Part shown: one piece after another, positions 46,560 through 57,430 of the stretch
How positions within the stretch are numbered: position 1 is the stretch's first letter
Layout of the letters: the number at the start of each line of letters is the position of its first letter
DNA from: Lutjanus erythropterus
Taxonomy: Eukaryota > Chordata > Actinopteri > Lutjaniformes > Lutjanidae
Length of the DNA stretch: 64,000 nucleotides
Direction: 5' to 3'
NCBI GenBank assembly: GCA_020091685.1
Contig: CM034594.1
Span: 5,120,903-5,184,902, forward strand
Program-made: the position numbers and the translations under genes
The notes under the pieces: model-generated
Told to the model about the DNA's origin: nothing
Seen by the model: the letters and a program-made list of their open reading frames with translations, nothing else
The model's database searches: none

Positions 46560-46880
46560 GAGGTAATTGTTGCATCTAATCAGACCCTTTACTGACAGCG
46601 GAGACGACTGCAAGGTGAGAGCAGCCAATACCACAACCTGTAATCAATTCTTGCCGTCTGCTGCAGTTATCCTTGTTTTCATGGGACAAGATGCATGAAG
46701 TGATACGCTGCTGCAGCCATTAATAAGGACAAGGGACCTGAAATACATTTAATCGATCGATCGTAGTGCCACCGCTGTTCGGCTTTACTTAACATGGCAA
46801 TTACATGCTAAAAGCAATTAGCTCATTATGCAGGCCAACACAAGGGGGAGATAATGTACTGATGCCCATTTAACACATGG
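46560..46880. promoter_or_regulatory. Candidate conserved non-coding element
   Basis: Unique, balanced sequence with dense factor-like words: 'gttgcatctaatcagaccc', 'aacctgtaatcaattcttg', 'cagccattaataagga', 'tttaatcgatcgatcg', 'aagcaattagctcattatg'. Several 'taatca', 'attaat' and 'caattag' homeodomain-type sites occur within 300 bp, with no simple repeat until the (CA)n at 46882. Of all stretches here it looks most like a developmental enhancer; untested by alignment. Confidence 0.3.

Positions 46881-46881
<1 letters not shown>

Positions 46882-46920
<39 letters not shown>
46882..46920. repeat. (CA)19 microsatellite
   Basis: About nineteen CA units. It is complementary to the (GT)n tract at 47082-47150, only ~160 bp away. 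Confidence 0.97.
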
Positions 46921-46922
<2 letters not shown>

Positions 46923-47079
46923 CATACAAGTTTCTCTGCTCTGTGATTTTACATATCTACATCTCATATCCTGAAGCCTGAAGCTACTTGCCATCCGCCT
47001 GGTTGAATAGTCACATCTCAATTGGATTAACGGGACTGTGTGAATGTCAACAAGCTCCAGCAACAATTAGCACAAAACT

Positions 47080-47081
<2 letters not shown>

Positions 47082-47132
<51 letters not shown>

Positions 47133-47150
47133 TGCGTGTGCGTGTGTGTG
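47082..47150. repeat. (GT)n microsatellite
   Basis: About 24 GT units, then an imperfect end with 'tgtttgtgcgtgtgcgtg'. Opposite in sense to the (CA)n tract at 46882-46920. Confidence 0.97.
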
Positions 47151-49813
47151 TTCATGTCTGTGGTAAAGACAAATGACTCAATGAATGAATAAATTTCACG
47201 TGAAACATGCACTTGAGTAAAGCAAACAGAATACTTAAAGGATCAGTATGAGAAATGTAATTGGGTGTTTCCCACACAGACAGCATTTATTAGGGGATTA
47301 TTTTTAGTTTTAAAAGATCAACATCTCAATTAACATGCCACAAGAAATCTCTAACACCCTCAGTTGTTGTTTAACCAAGTCTGTTTGACCTTTTAGCGAG
47401 AGCATTCAACTGATTACACTACATTTTCCTGGGTCAGTGCTCCTCTGAGTATCTGAAACCCACATTTACTGTACACACAGACCCAGATATCACCCACATC
47501 TACACATGAAAAGTACATTCCTTCCCAGCGGAATAACTCCTTGAACACTACTACAACACGAATATAGCATAGTGCCATTGTAGCAGATAAGAATAAGAAA
47601 GTTCTACAAATGATTGTTATGTCTGTGAACCTTGTACTAGGTTTAGATGAAAGTGAAAATTCACCTCTCTCCTTCATCTCCAGATAAAGGCTACCTTAAT
47701 GGTGTCTCATTATACTGCTTTGAGCTTTGTGCACTCTCCATCTCCATCATCGTAATTGAAAATAAAATGTCCAGATGTTTCAGGAGTTTGGGAAATTAGA
47801 AACATAATTTATCTCAGCTGCTTTGTCCTATAACAAATAGAATTGTTGCGGCTACATTACACCTTATTAGTAATATATGTTTTTCAGTGTTTCCTCTGTA
47901 ATTGTTTTGTAGCAGTGGTGGCAGGGGCTAATTTTCTGTATTAGTTCCACATCCATCCCTGTTGGTCTTAGTTATGATCGTAGTGCTAGAAGTGGCTGCA
48001 GCACTATTGTTGTTGGTACCTGAGCATGATTTAAGGGCTACGTCTACGCACCAGGTCCTTTGCTTGTGTATTTTTTGTTTGTTTTTTGCTTCTTTTGTTT
48101 TGCTATCTAGATTATAATGTTCAATTTCCCATTCACTCTAGCTGTGGTGGTAATATTCTTACTGTAGTGGTCCACCACTCCAAATGAATGTAGTGGAAAC
48201 ACTGTGGGGTTTTTTTGTTTGTTTGGTTTTTTTTTCAATTTCCTTTATCAATTTCCTTCATCTGACCCTCATCATTTTAATTATTATTCATCAATTAATC
48301 ATTAACAGCTCATAAAATAAAAAATGTATGCAACTGGCATGATCCATTTTTGCAGCACAATCCAATTAAATTGCATATTTGAATCAATAATTAAATTACC
48401 ATATAAATATTTTAATAATTTATTATTAAAGTAATACAAAAGTAATATCACATTTTTTTTAAACTTTCCATTAATCAACCAATGGTCAAACTAAATTTAA
48501 AAGGTTTAATTTAATAATTCTGCACAACTTAAAGGCACTATATGATATAAATTATAAAATATAATGTGTATATCAGGTAGGCATGGGTTGTCCTGATCTC
48601 TTTACAACATGCTTGGAAATATATACAAACCCACATGGTCAGGAGATGAATGTGCAGTCTGTTCATTATGCCATTTCTGCTGCATCGAAAAGGACTCATG
48701 ATGTTCATTGACATCACATGAAATGAAAAACAGTGTTGCATTAAAATTGGGAATTGTTAGTTATATCTTTTATTGATTAAATTCTTCTAAAGGTATGTCT
48801 AATGTCAAAGAATGAGATTAGAACAATAATGTGTATATTAACAAATAATATTTTATTAGCAAAATATCTATTGGTTCTAAAACAAGAAAGTATCCACTGA
48901 TTGTTACACAATACATATTCCATTTGTTCATTGTTCCTGTTTATATTTTGTTTTGAAAGGACAGAAAAGTTCCCTGAAGTCAACAAATATTTAATAAGAA
49001 GTGAAAGGGGATGAAATTAATGACATGTTTGATAATGAAATTGTTTTATAAAAGCTTTTGTTTTTAGACATAACTGAACAACAAGTAAAATTTCAGCCAA
49101 ATGAGACAGAGGCAGTTCATTCTTCATTAAAAGAAGAACTTGACGCCATGTTTACATTTCGGTCATTAAAATGCACAAGAATTCCAGTGTTGTTCTGTTG
49201 GTTTAAGCATCATAAAATGATCTGCTTGTCCTGGGCTGAGATCTAGACTACAGACACAATAAAACTAGTGAGTCATGCAAAATTAATTGTAACAAGGCCA
49301 CTGAAAAATGACTCTAGTCTGCAAGCAACAAACTATACTATTGGTTAGTCCCAGTATATTTGTATTATTAAGTATACCAAAATAAGTCTAGGCCAAAGAT
49401 TTAAAACTAATGGCAGTGAGGGGACTTTCACTCCTAAACAGAACAGAACATTTTAATTTACTTCATATTCATTCATTTGACTAAGGAAAGGCATTGCAGT
49501 ACTCAGGAGCCCTGTTCTGGATAAATAGGTCACAAATTGTAAACCTAGAGGGATTTGACAAAGTAATTCTTACAAACAGAGCTTTTGTAAACATATTTGA
49601 TGCCACTGGGCATCAAATGTACATACATACCATCATGAAAGGAATGAGTGGGGTCACCAAGAACTACAATTAACAACATAAAAGAATGGTGAATTGTATT
49701 GTATTTCTACGTGTAAATCCCAGGTGTTTCATTCAGATCAAACCTGTTTTTGACACCTCTCTCTGCGGAGTAGTTACAACATACAAACAAGAATTACTGG
49801 CTTCAATCCCTAT
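47151..49813. other. Non-coding stretch, no gene seen
   Basis: AT-rich with T-rich low-complexity sequence at 48,208-48,240 and a very AT-rich part at 48,280-48,560. Frames of 60-90 codons have no domains. No RNA gene or repeat end was recognised. Confidence 0.45.
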
Positions 49814-50245
49814 ATGGAGATAAGGCGAGCCTCTGTCAAATGGGATTTAGGAGGAAATGTCAGCTGGACTCATTTGGGTGATAGAAGCACAGTGGAGTGG
49901 CCATTAAACAGTAAACCAGCACTCTTTATTTCGAGGCTGATAGACGAGGCGGTCATCTTTATTCACAGCCTTCCTTGTCAAATGGAACAAATCTTTGCGT
50001 GGCCTCTCTTTCCTTCTTTCACACCATGTTTTCTCTCTTTGTCACAAACACACATGCAGCATCATTATGGAACAGAGGAAAGCTCTCCAGACTTTGTAAT
50101 TAATAACAATGGTGTAATCAAATTAAAGGCCGTCCTCTTCTCCTCTGCTTTTTTGCATTGTCACGACTCTGTTCTAATGAGTTTGCTTCATTGCCTGCAC
50201 CCTATGCTGATCCCGACCCCCCTCTGCAACACCCAGGCAACTTTT
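49814..50245. promoter_or_regulatory. Candidate conserved non-coding block (not a gene)
   Basis: An open frame of 188 codons runs from 49814 to 50380, but its product has no domain, no signal peptide and a mixed composition. The DNA itself is more interesting: 49,935-50,010 ('gacgaggcggtcatcttta', 'ccttccttgtcaaatgg') and 50,080-50,140 ('tttgtaattaataacaatgg', 'gtaatcaaattaaagg') look like enhancer sequence with SOX-like 'aacaatgg' beside homeodomain-like 'taatta' sites. I favour regulatory DNA over coding. Confidence 0.28.
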
Positions 50246-51303
50246 GGTAATGAGGTTAGAGGGAGACGATGGGGTGAGGCATCAAATGGGGTGAGGGTGA
50301 CAGTACAGCTGGAGAGATCAGTGTCTCTGCAGGGCGGCGACATAGCTGCAGTGGGGTGCCATTCAGAGGTACTGAAGTAGACAAGCCAGGGGAGGTAGTG
50401 AGTTGAAATGACACGGGAGTGGGAGAGGAATGAGGGACATACAGTAAGTAATTAAGGTGAGACCACAGCAGTGGGAAGAGTTGGAGGGTCATGTCAAAGA
50501 CTGAGACAACTGAGAACATCACACAGGATGAGACAGATGGGTGAGGACACATTGGCTAGAGACACAAATTACTGGCTCTCACAAAAGCTAAAAGAGAACT
50601 TGGCTATCTTTAGTTTACATATGACTGGGCCAGTCAAAGCAGTAAACACAGAGGGCATGGTAACCAGTGGCCTGCACAAAACAGGCCAATCATGTTACCT
50701 GCTTACTGGTGCACACTGTTTCAAACCAAGCTCAATTCACATTCAAGCATCATTACTCTCATCAATGCATGATTAGATAAGGATCACATGTCTGGGGCCC
50801 AATGACCCTTTCAGTCCCAAACTCTTCTGGTTTCCAAAGCAAGTGGACAGATGCAGGAGGCATGTCTGCTTCACAGCAGAGTGTCTGGTCATGACAGTCT
50901 GATGACAGGCCAGACAGGTGATGGATTTGATCGTCCGACAGGTTTGAAAACTCATACTCAGTCCAAACGATGCACACACTTGAAAGCATTCATCTCAATT
51001 GAGTCATTCGATGCAGGAAACTAGTCCACATCTTCCAACTGTCCATGATGGTCAGTACTGTGTGACTTGCTAATGTGTTCTGGGTCAGGACCGACACCAA
51101 TGCAAGATGCTGGCAGATTCAACAAAGTGCTAAAAAAAAGGGATAGCTCTGTTTTTGGGATGAAACAGTGGCAGACAGTAAGATGAGATCCAAACTTAAC
51201 TTCATTTTGGACGCTTTCCTGTATTTGCTCTCATGGTGCAACTATTGATTATAGTGATTTAAGTATCATGAAGAAATGGTTAATGTGTTCATATTATTAC
51301 AAA
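50246..51303. other. Non-coding stretch, no gene seen
   Basis: The part 50,250-50,550 is purine-rich on the plus strand, which opens a frame on the minus strand. 50,762-50,989 has minus-strand frames without domains. No feature was recognised. Confidence 0.45.
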
Positions 51304-51520
51304 ATACTTCATGGAGTCCCACAAGGATCCATTCTCTGACTTCATTGTTTAATCATTATATGCTTTAATTTGGCTCTTCCATCAGCAAACACAAGGGCAG
51401 TTATAACCATACAGATGATGAGCTGCTTTACACATGAGCACATTCATTGTTCAACTGCCTGGACTACATTAGTCCCTGGCTCAAAGGCAACAGGTCTCTG
51501 CAACTTTAGAGTCTCAAACT
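51304..51520 (+). pseudogene. LINE reverse-transcriptase remnant
   Basis: Codons from 51313 read 'GVPQGSIL', the conserved block 4 motif of non-LTR reverse transcriptases. About 33 codons further, from about 51399, one other frame reads 'SYNHTDDELLY', which corresponds to the catalytic 'YADDTQLY' block with the two Asp kept (codons 51414-51419). The spacing is right for LINEs, but a stop directly after 'GSIL' and a frame change between the blocks show that the gene is dead. A following 'CLDYISPWL' could be the next block ('CL.DI..WM'). This would be an L2/Rex1-type element. Neither the rest of the ORF nor a 3' end was recognised nearby. Confidence 0.65.
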
Positions 51521-52319
51521 CTGTCCCAAATACCAATTATCGGGTGGGGTTTTGACAATAATTAGCTGAAAAACCATAGAGGAGCTCCATTTCTCAGTCT
51601 TCTGCCTCTCTCTCTCCTTTGTCTTTTCATGAAAAGCAAAATGTTGCATTCAAATACTGATTTGGACGTCGATTACCATGGCAAGTTTTTGTTGATTCAT
51701 CTTAAAGAAGATACTGAAAAAGGTGATGGTTATGACTTATGATCTCACTTTACTTCTATTGCTGACCCTAACCCTGATTCTTTACCATTTAACAATATTT
51801 AATGCAAAAAGGCTTCACTATGCAACACTGTGTGATAAATAAAAAATACATAGCTTACATTTTCAGGTGTAATTTTAGCCTTTAGTGCTAATGGGCTTAC
51901 GGGTTTCTTGCTGTTCACAATTATGGTGCAAACACCAGAAGAAAACGATTCAATCACAATTCAAATCACATTTAATACAAATGGTTGAACAGGCACAATG
52001 ACTATCTGAATGATTGTCTGTGCGCGACAGAGGAGGAGATTCAGAGACAACTTCGGGAAGGCATGGCAAATTATTGCTCTGTTGACATCGTAAACTGCTA
52101 CAGAGCAATTTACATGTAATAATAATACCCGTTCAGAAAGGAATCTGATGAAGAAGATACAGCGCTGATCAAAGGCTATCAATGCAACCTGCTAAGCTGA
52201 CTTGATTGAAGTTTCTGTCGAGATTGCTGTCTGCAGGGAAACTCGCAAAACAAACGACAAATGAGGCACAGAGTCAAATAGGCAGGTGGGGGTCGAGGCA
52301 CTGACTGGGGCTCAGACAG
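51521..52319. other. Non-coding stretch, no gene seen
   Basis: Unique AT-rich sequence. No exon or repeat end was recognised. Confidence 0.4.
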
Positions 52320-52480
52320 AGAGCCCTAACCAAACACTTATGTACTCCTACAGCTCGGCACGCTGCTTCTAATTAAAGGAGCTGTCACGTCCCATTGAGC
52401 AGATTGCAACCCTCCAGTCGGCCTCACAAGGACCAAGAAACAGTACATATGAGAAGATTCACCTTAATCCTGAGACACAT
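52320..52480. promoter_or_regulatory. Candidate conserved non-coding element
   Basis: Balanced unique block: 'cacgctgcttctaattaaagg' within 'gctcggcacgctgc...', 'gctgtcacgtcccattgagc' and 'ccagtcggcctcacaagga'. A homeodomain-type 'ctaattaa' is set in GC-richer sequence without repeats. By texture only. Confidence 0.25.
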
Positions 52481-52504
52481 ACACTTATCTCCTGTGCCGA
52501 GCGC

Positions 52505-52715
52505 CAGGAAAGCAAAGGAGAGAAGGAGCAAGGTCGAGAGAAAGAGTTAGGGGAAGAAAGAGAAGCAGAGAGAGAGAGATGAGTGGGAAGAGGATGTGAG
52601 AGAGTAAGGCTGGGAGAGAATGCAGATTCTCAGAGAGAAGAAAGAAATAGATGGAGTGAGTGTACAAAAATAGAGGGAAGTGGAGGTGCAGAGAGATGGC
52701 GGAGGAAGAAGAGAG
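52505..52715. repeat. Purine-rich tract
   Basis: About 210 bases of A/G-biased sequence ('gagagagagatgagtggga', 'agaagaaagaaatagatgg'). The minus-strand frame open across it is low-complexity Ser/Leu/Phe and not a gene. Confidence 0.65.
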
Positions 52716-52739
52716 GGACATTCTGCACTCTGTGTTTTT

Positions 52740-52990
52740 GAATATGAGCAAAGCCCCTGGATTAATCAGGCTGAGTCATGGTGCCACAGGGGGCATCTGT
52801 TCTGTTTAGCCCTGTTCAGACTGTTGCACTCGCCAGCGGGCTAAAAGATCCTCTCACATTCTGCCCCAAAGCCTAATTGCAATCTGCAAAATGTCCTCAC
52901 CAGAATGTGCTCCTTATGAGAAGCACATTCTGCTTGCACATTTCAAAAGTGACAAGATTTGTCGAAGACAGTACTATCGAATGCTGTGTT
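52740..52990. promoter_or_regulatory. Candidate conserved non-coding element
   Basis: Follows the purine tract. 'ggattaatcaggctgagtca' combines an OTX/bicoid-type 'ggattaatca' with a MAF/AP-1-type 'gctgagtca'; later 'aagcctaattgcaatctgc' and 'gaatgtgctccttatgag'. Note that 'aagcacattctg' at 52,921 is the inverse of 'cagaatgtgctcc' at 52,901. Enhancer-like; untested. Confidence 0.28.
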
Positions 52991-53098
52991 GCTATATTGG
53001 TTAATCAATTACGTCAATTTGCAATTACTACACAAGGCTTACAATGGACTTAGATGCCAACTCCTTCATTTGCACCTATTTTGTCATAACACATTAAT

Positions 53099-53310
53099 TT
53101 AAAGGTCTAGTGTGTAAAATTTACAGGGAATTATTGGAAGAATAATGCAGCCATAGAATACAGTATTCATAATTATGTTTTCATTAGTGTATAATCACCT
53201 GAAAATAAGAATCATTGTATCTTTGTTGCTTTAGAGTGAGCACTTCATATCTACAGGGGGCACAGGTCCTCTTACACAGAATTGACATATACAGTAGATG
53301 CCGTAACCTT
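53099..53310 (+). mobile_element. Non-autonomous DNA transposon R3, copy C
   Basis: The left end 'ttaaaggtctagtgtgtaaa' is the clearest of the three. Then 'cataattatgttttcattag', 'gtgtataatcacctgaaaat', 'gctttagagtgagc', 'tctacagggggcacagg' and 'tcctcttacaca' follow the order of copies A and B. After about 53,285 only 'gtagatgccgtaacc' recalls the right end of copy A ('ctagatgccacaaaatcc'), so most of the right half is deleted. Confidence 0.75.
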
Positions 53311-54594
53311 TTTTTCTTTTACTCAATGTAGATCATAACCTCTTCATTATAACACAGCTCATATATTTTGCAGCCTGAAATATCTTCACTCAAGTATACA
53401 GGGCAGTGAATATTTAGTCACATGAGTGTAAATATACAATACTGTGTTCTGATTGTTGGCAATGAGGGTGTTTTTCCATGGGATTGAACATAGTGGGCAC
53501 AATCACAGGTGAAAACTGCCTTAACAATTTTAATTTTATTGTCTTCTTTAATTAATGTTGCTGTAAATGTAGTTAAAGCTGTGTTTATGAAGCAAGCAGC
53601 CTAATTAAGTGACCCTCTCTCTTTTTTGTCGTTTCTTCCACAATCACACAGTAAATGACCTCCTTCAGGCTACAGAATGCCTCTTTGACCATAAAACATA
53701 CCTCAAACTGTCTCTTAACGCTGCCTAGGATTCATACCACAAAACCTTGTAATGTGTTCTCTCTTTGTGATGGTCATCAAAGCTGCTACTGGCTCTCAAA
53801 CCCAAAATGTACAAGTATACTGTTCCTATAGAAATATTTTTCCCATGAAATATCTAATCAACAGTAATACAAGTACACATTAATAATATTTTATTTATAC
53901 AGTACATGTGGATTTCCCTTAGTTTATCAGAGAGGCAATAACTGAAGCCAACAAAAAATGGCACCGCAACTTGCTGCTATTGTAGTGACGAGACATTGAA
54001 TCATTGCTGCTGGCTTGATGCTGGTACACTACAAATTCTTCATAATTAGTTTCTATTAGCTCCACAGTAGACTACATGGCAGAACTATGGGATAATTATC
54101 TATCGCAGCAGGTGTATAATTCATTATTCACAGAAGACAAAGAAGGGTTTCAGGGAATTACAAAAATGAATGGGTATTTATTCAATTTGTGCTTGTTCAA
54201 TTCAATACTCCAAATTCTCACTAGTTATTTTAACAGCAAATTTGTAACAGCAGCAAACAAGTTAGCTTGCAGGTTAGTAAGCCTGGTACTTCAAAATGGT
54301 CGTTGGTTTCTATGTGTGCAGATGCCTTACATAGAGACCTTTGCAGTTTTGTGGACACAGTGTAACTCTTAGTCTGTCTGCTGTTCTTGCTTAGTAGCTC
54401 TCTCAAAGTGGAAAACCTATTAATATGCTTAATTAACATAGAATTGAGTCCATTTTGAGCACAGAGGAATGAATTAACTGGTAATGGCCTGATATACATT
54501 TCATGGTTTATTTACTGGTCAGGCAATCAGAGGGATCTATTTTCTTTTTAAGACCATGATATAATCTATGAATGTCACCATGTGCAGTACTTTC

Positions 54595-54598
<4 letters not shown>
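53311..54598. other. Non-coding stretch, no gene seen
   Basis: Unique AT-rich sequence. Complementary frames at 54,076-54,500 lack domains. No RNA gene was recognised. Confidence 0.45.
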
Positions 54599-54652
<54 letters not shown>

Positions 54653-54664
54653 GTGTGTGTGTGT
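54599..54664. repeat. (GT)n microsatellite
   Basis: About 32 GT units with one 'gc' interruption near 54,648. Confidence 0.97.
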
Positions 54665-54780
54665 TTTGCGACGACCCAGACCCAGTTTTGCTGCTGACTG
54701 CTTGAGGTATCTGGTCAGACCCTTAAAAAAAGCAGAAAACGAAATCGGCCAAGAAAATTGAAATCGTTGCACCTCTATCT

Positions 54781-55320
54781 GCAACCTCGCAGTCCATTTC
54801 TGTGCAGGGCTCTAGTGATTGTCTTCTTTGAGACTACAATTCCCTACTTGGCTAAGTCATTCACTAGTGTCTTGACAGTTGTTCTGGGGTCTTTAGACAC
54901 ATCTCTCACTAATTTTCTTTTCAGAGTCTCTGAAATCTTTCTCTTCCTCTCTCTGCCAGGCTTGTTCTGTACTGTGTGGCTCTCCTTCAATTTCTTGATG
55001 ATACTTCTCACTCCAGTTCTTGACACTTGGAAATAACTTTATATGTCCTTCTCCTGCTTTGTGAGCATCAACAATTCTTTTTTTCTCATGTGTAAACTGA
55101 TTTCTTTTGTTTTTGGCATGATGCTTTGCAAGTGACAGCTCAAACCCTTACTGAGGTTTTTATACTGTGTGCAAATTGGAAGATAACCCTCAGTTTTAAC
55201 TTGATTTTACAAGCTTTGAGCATTACAAAGTTAAAACACATCTTTGCACAACAGAGGTTTGTGCTATGGCTCAATAAAAAGGTCACTTTTCACAGGGGGG
55301 CTAATAATTTTGTCCTACAT
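54781..55320 (-). mobile_element. Tc1-like transposon, 3'-truncated
   Basis: Read on the minus strand, the element starts near 55320 with 'taggacaaaattattagccc' followed by 'ccctgtgaaaagtgacct', a Tc1-type inverted end, and adjoins TA-rich sequence ('atgtatatatatat') as expected for a TA target. The leader is followed by the start of the transposase at 55119. It breaks off near 54,781, after 'LHRNGLRGCR', so the catalytic domain and the other end are absent. The sequence beyond ('ggtgcaacgatttcaattt') looks like another repeat's edge. Confidence 0.85.
54790..55119 (-). pseudogene. Tc1-like transposase, N-terminal part only, frameshifted
   Basis: The ATG at 55117-55119 (minus) opens 'MPKTKEISLHMRKK', the usual start of this Tc1 subfamily. 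An extra A in the run after 'HMRK' shifts the frame: the neighbouring frame continues 'RIVDAHKAGEG', which is the expected sequence. A second shift leads to the open stretch 55026-54844 ('GVRSIIKKLKE', 'KRKLVRDVSKDPRTT', 'LVNDLAK'), the paired-like helix-turn-helix DNA-binding domain. After a stop, 'GIVVSKKTITRALHRNGLRG' follows in the same frame, ending the recognisable part. No DDE motif remains. Confidence 0.88.
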
Positions 55321-55323
55321 ACA

Positions 55324-55352
55324 TGTATATATATATATACATATACATATAT

Positions 55353-55402
<50 letters not shown>
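55324..55402. repeat. (TA)n/(GT)n compound microsatellite
   Basis: 'gtatatatatatata' then 'catatacatatatgtgtatg' and about 22 GT units. It adjoins the left end of the minus-strand Tc1 element. Confidence 0.95.
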
Positions 55403-55403
<1 letters not shown>

Positions 55404-56979
55404 ATAAAATAATAGTGAAAAATAATCTTTTATTTTGTCTTAATGGCATTATCATTAGCACCTTTCACAACATTTCACCCTCAAGATAATTATCATGAAA
55501 ACTATCAGGAAGTTGTTGCTTGTGAAACTGTAAAGAATCTTCCACAATGTGATGGTAAGACAAAAAATTGCCTTGCATAACCACCAATTTAAATAATAAT
55601 TTCAGCCCGACCATACACAGACACTGAAACAAGAAGGGCTTGGAAAAATAATCACTGCAGAGAAAGAAACACAAGAAAGCCTCACTGACTGACTGTTAAA
55701 ACTAAATTAAAACTCTTAGCAAAGCATAGTGACACTTTACAAACAACAAAATTAAGTTTCAAGAAAGGAGTCATTACAGACAAATAAGGTGGATAAGACT
55801 CTGAATTGCTTCTGGAAGTTGAACACTTTAACACAGCCATAAAATCAATGAACTACCAAGGCATTTCAGAATAAATGTCAGTAAAATCAGTCAAAGTCCA
55901 TAGTTTCACCTGCAGGATAAAGACCCAATGGGCAAATAAAATGTTAGGCTAATAACTAGTAACAGTAAAACAAAAATAGGGACTTTGGCAGCATCACGTT
56001 TTCATACTTCTTGCAGGCCATAACATGGTAAATGTGCTAAAACAAGGGCTCACCAAACAATGATACTCATAGAGTCTACACTGCCTGGCTGCTTACACTT
56101 CCTACAAAAAAACATCTTCATAACTTCCAGCTAGTTAGTCTAACCACCGTCTCAACACTATTGATCTCTATGCCCTTCTTAAAGCCCCCATGATCCTGAC
56201 AGTGGTTACGTAAGGTTCAGTAAGAAAAAGAGAGCTACTTCAATTAACGTTAATGAGCTAAAATGAATCATGTTAGTCACTGGTGGTGATTCAAGGACTG
56301 GAGCCATTAACACAGACTGAGCGAGAAAGCTCATCAACCTTTTCCCCCTCGTTCATATTGACACATACTACGCTATAATGGCTTCCCATAGAACAAACCA
56401 TCACCCCAGAGCACATCATGTCACGGCATGCTGATCATAACTAATTTCATTTGGTGTGGATTCAAGCTGTATGTTTTTTGTCTACGCTTTCATGGATGTA
56501 AAGAGTCTGTGTAATAATGAGTCTCAACAGGATCTGCCACCGCAGGCTCCAAAGCCACATTCGGATTCAGACAAAGACAGCTGGCAGCTGCTTAAATACA
56601 CTGTTGCCTAACTTCAGCATAAAGACTTCAATTTCAGTGTGAGCCAAACATGAAGAAAATGAATTAATTGGATTTCTTTCACAAAAAATCTATCCCCATG
56701 TTTAGAGCATGACACCCTGTGATCAAACATCAATATTTTCACAGTAGGAGTCTTGTGCCACTGCTAAACTCCCGCCTGCGGCAGACAAAAACCCATGCAA
56801 CATTTTGCATCTGAAAAATATTCTGCTGGAAAAATTTCACTGATGTCAATAAGAGAATTAGCCTTTTGATGCACCCTGTGGGTATAAAGTAGATTCTGAG
56901 GCACACATACATTTAAGTATACACATGCGAAACAAGCACAGAGGTGGGAGGAAGAGTTAAATCTCCGAGCCTACCTCCC
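55403..56979. other. Non-coding stretch, no gene seen
   Basis: The part at 56,230-56,760 is balanced and unique-looking ('ctgatcataactaatttcat', 'gaacaaaccatcaccc') and may contain regulatory DNA. The rest is AT-rich. No exon was recognised. Confidence 0.45.
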
Positions 56980-57430
56980 CTTCCTACCCACCCTCACTCT
57001 TGAGTTCCGTTATCAATCGTGCCCAGCTCTCCCAGGGCTCTGTAATTTCCAAATAAATAAATCATTAGGGCTCCAGCGTGAGGATTAATCAGTGGCTGCT
57101 GCTGCTGCTTCTGACTCTCTGTGGGAGTGTACCGTCACTCCCACCACATTCACATCAAGCCCCATCAGCAGCAACTAGCTGGGCTACGTCGATTGGCAGC
57201 GCTGACTGTGGGGGATTAGAAGTGGCAGTCTGGAACCTCTGTATAATGCTAATTTCAGCTCTCTCTTTTTCTCTCTATCAGACGCTCTTTATTTCACTTT
57301 TTGATCAATCTGCCGCCCCCAGAATAATTCAGGCTTTGTTAAGGAGCAAGTGTAGCAGAACCCTATATTTACAGTATTTTCATACGTGCAGTTTATCTAT
57401 AATGAAAATCTGGGATTTGTGGATGATCTA
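56980..57430. promoter_or_regulatory. Candidate conserved non-coding block
   Basis: Two stretches stand out. 57,000-57,085 contains 'ttccgttatcaatcgtgccc', 'caaataaataaatcattagg' and 'gcgtgaggattaatcagtgg' (an OTX/bicoid-type 'ggattaatca' again). 57,300-57,400 contains 'ttgatcaatctgccgccc' and 'agaataattcaggctttgtt'. An open frame of 117 codons (57,078-57,431) overlaps but has no domain. Enhancer-like by texture only. Confidence 0.25.

Noticed and set aside
49814-50380. 188-codon open frame on the plus strand
   Set aside because: No domain, signal peptide or periodic composition; the underlying DNA looks regulatory. Frames of this size arise by chance in 64 kb.
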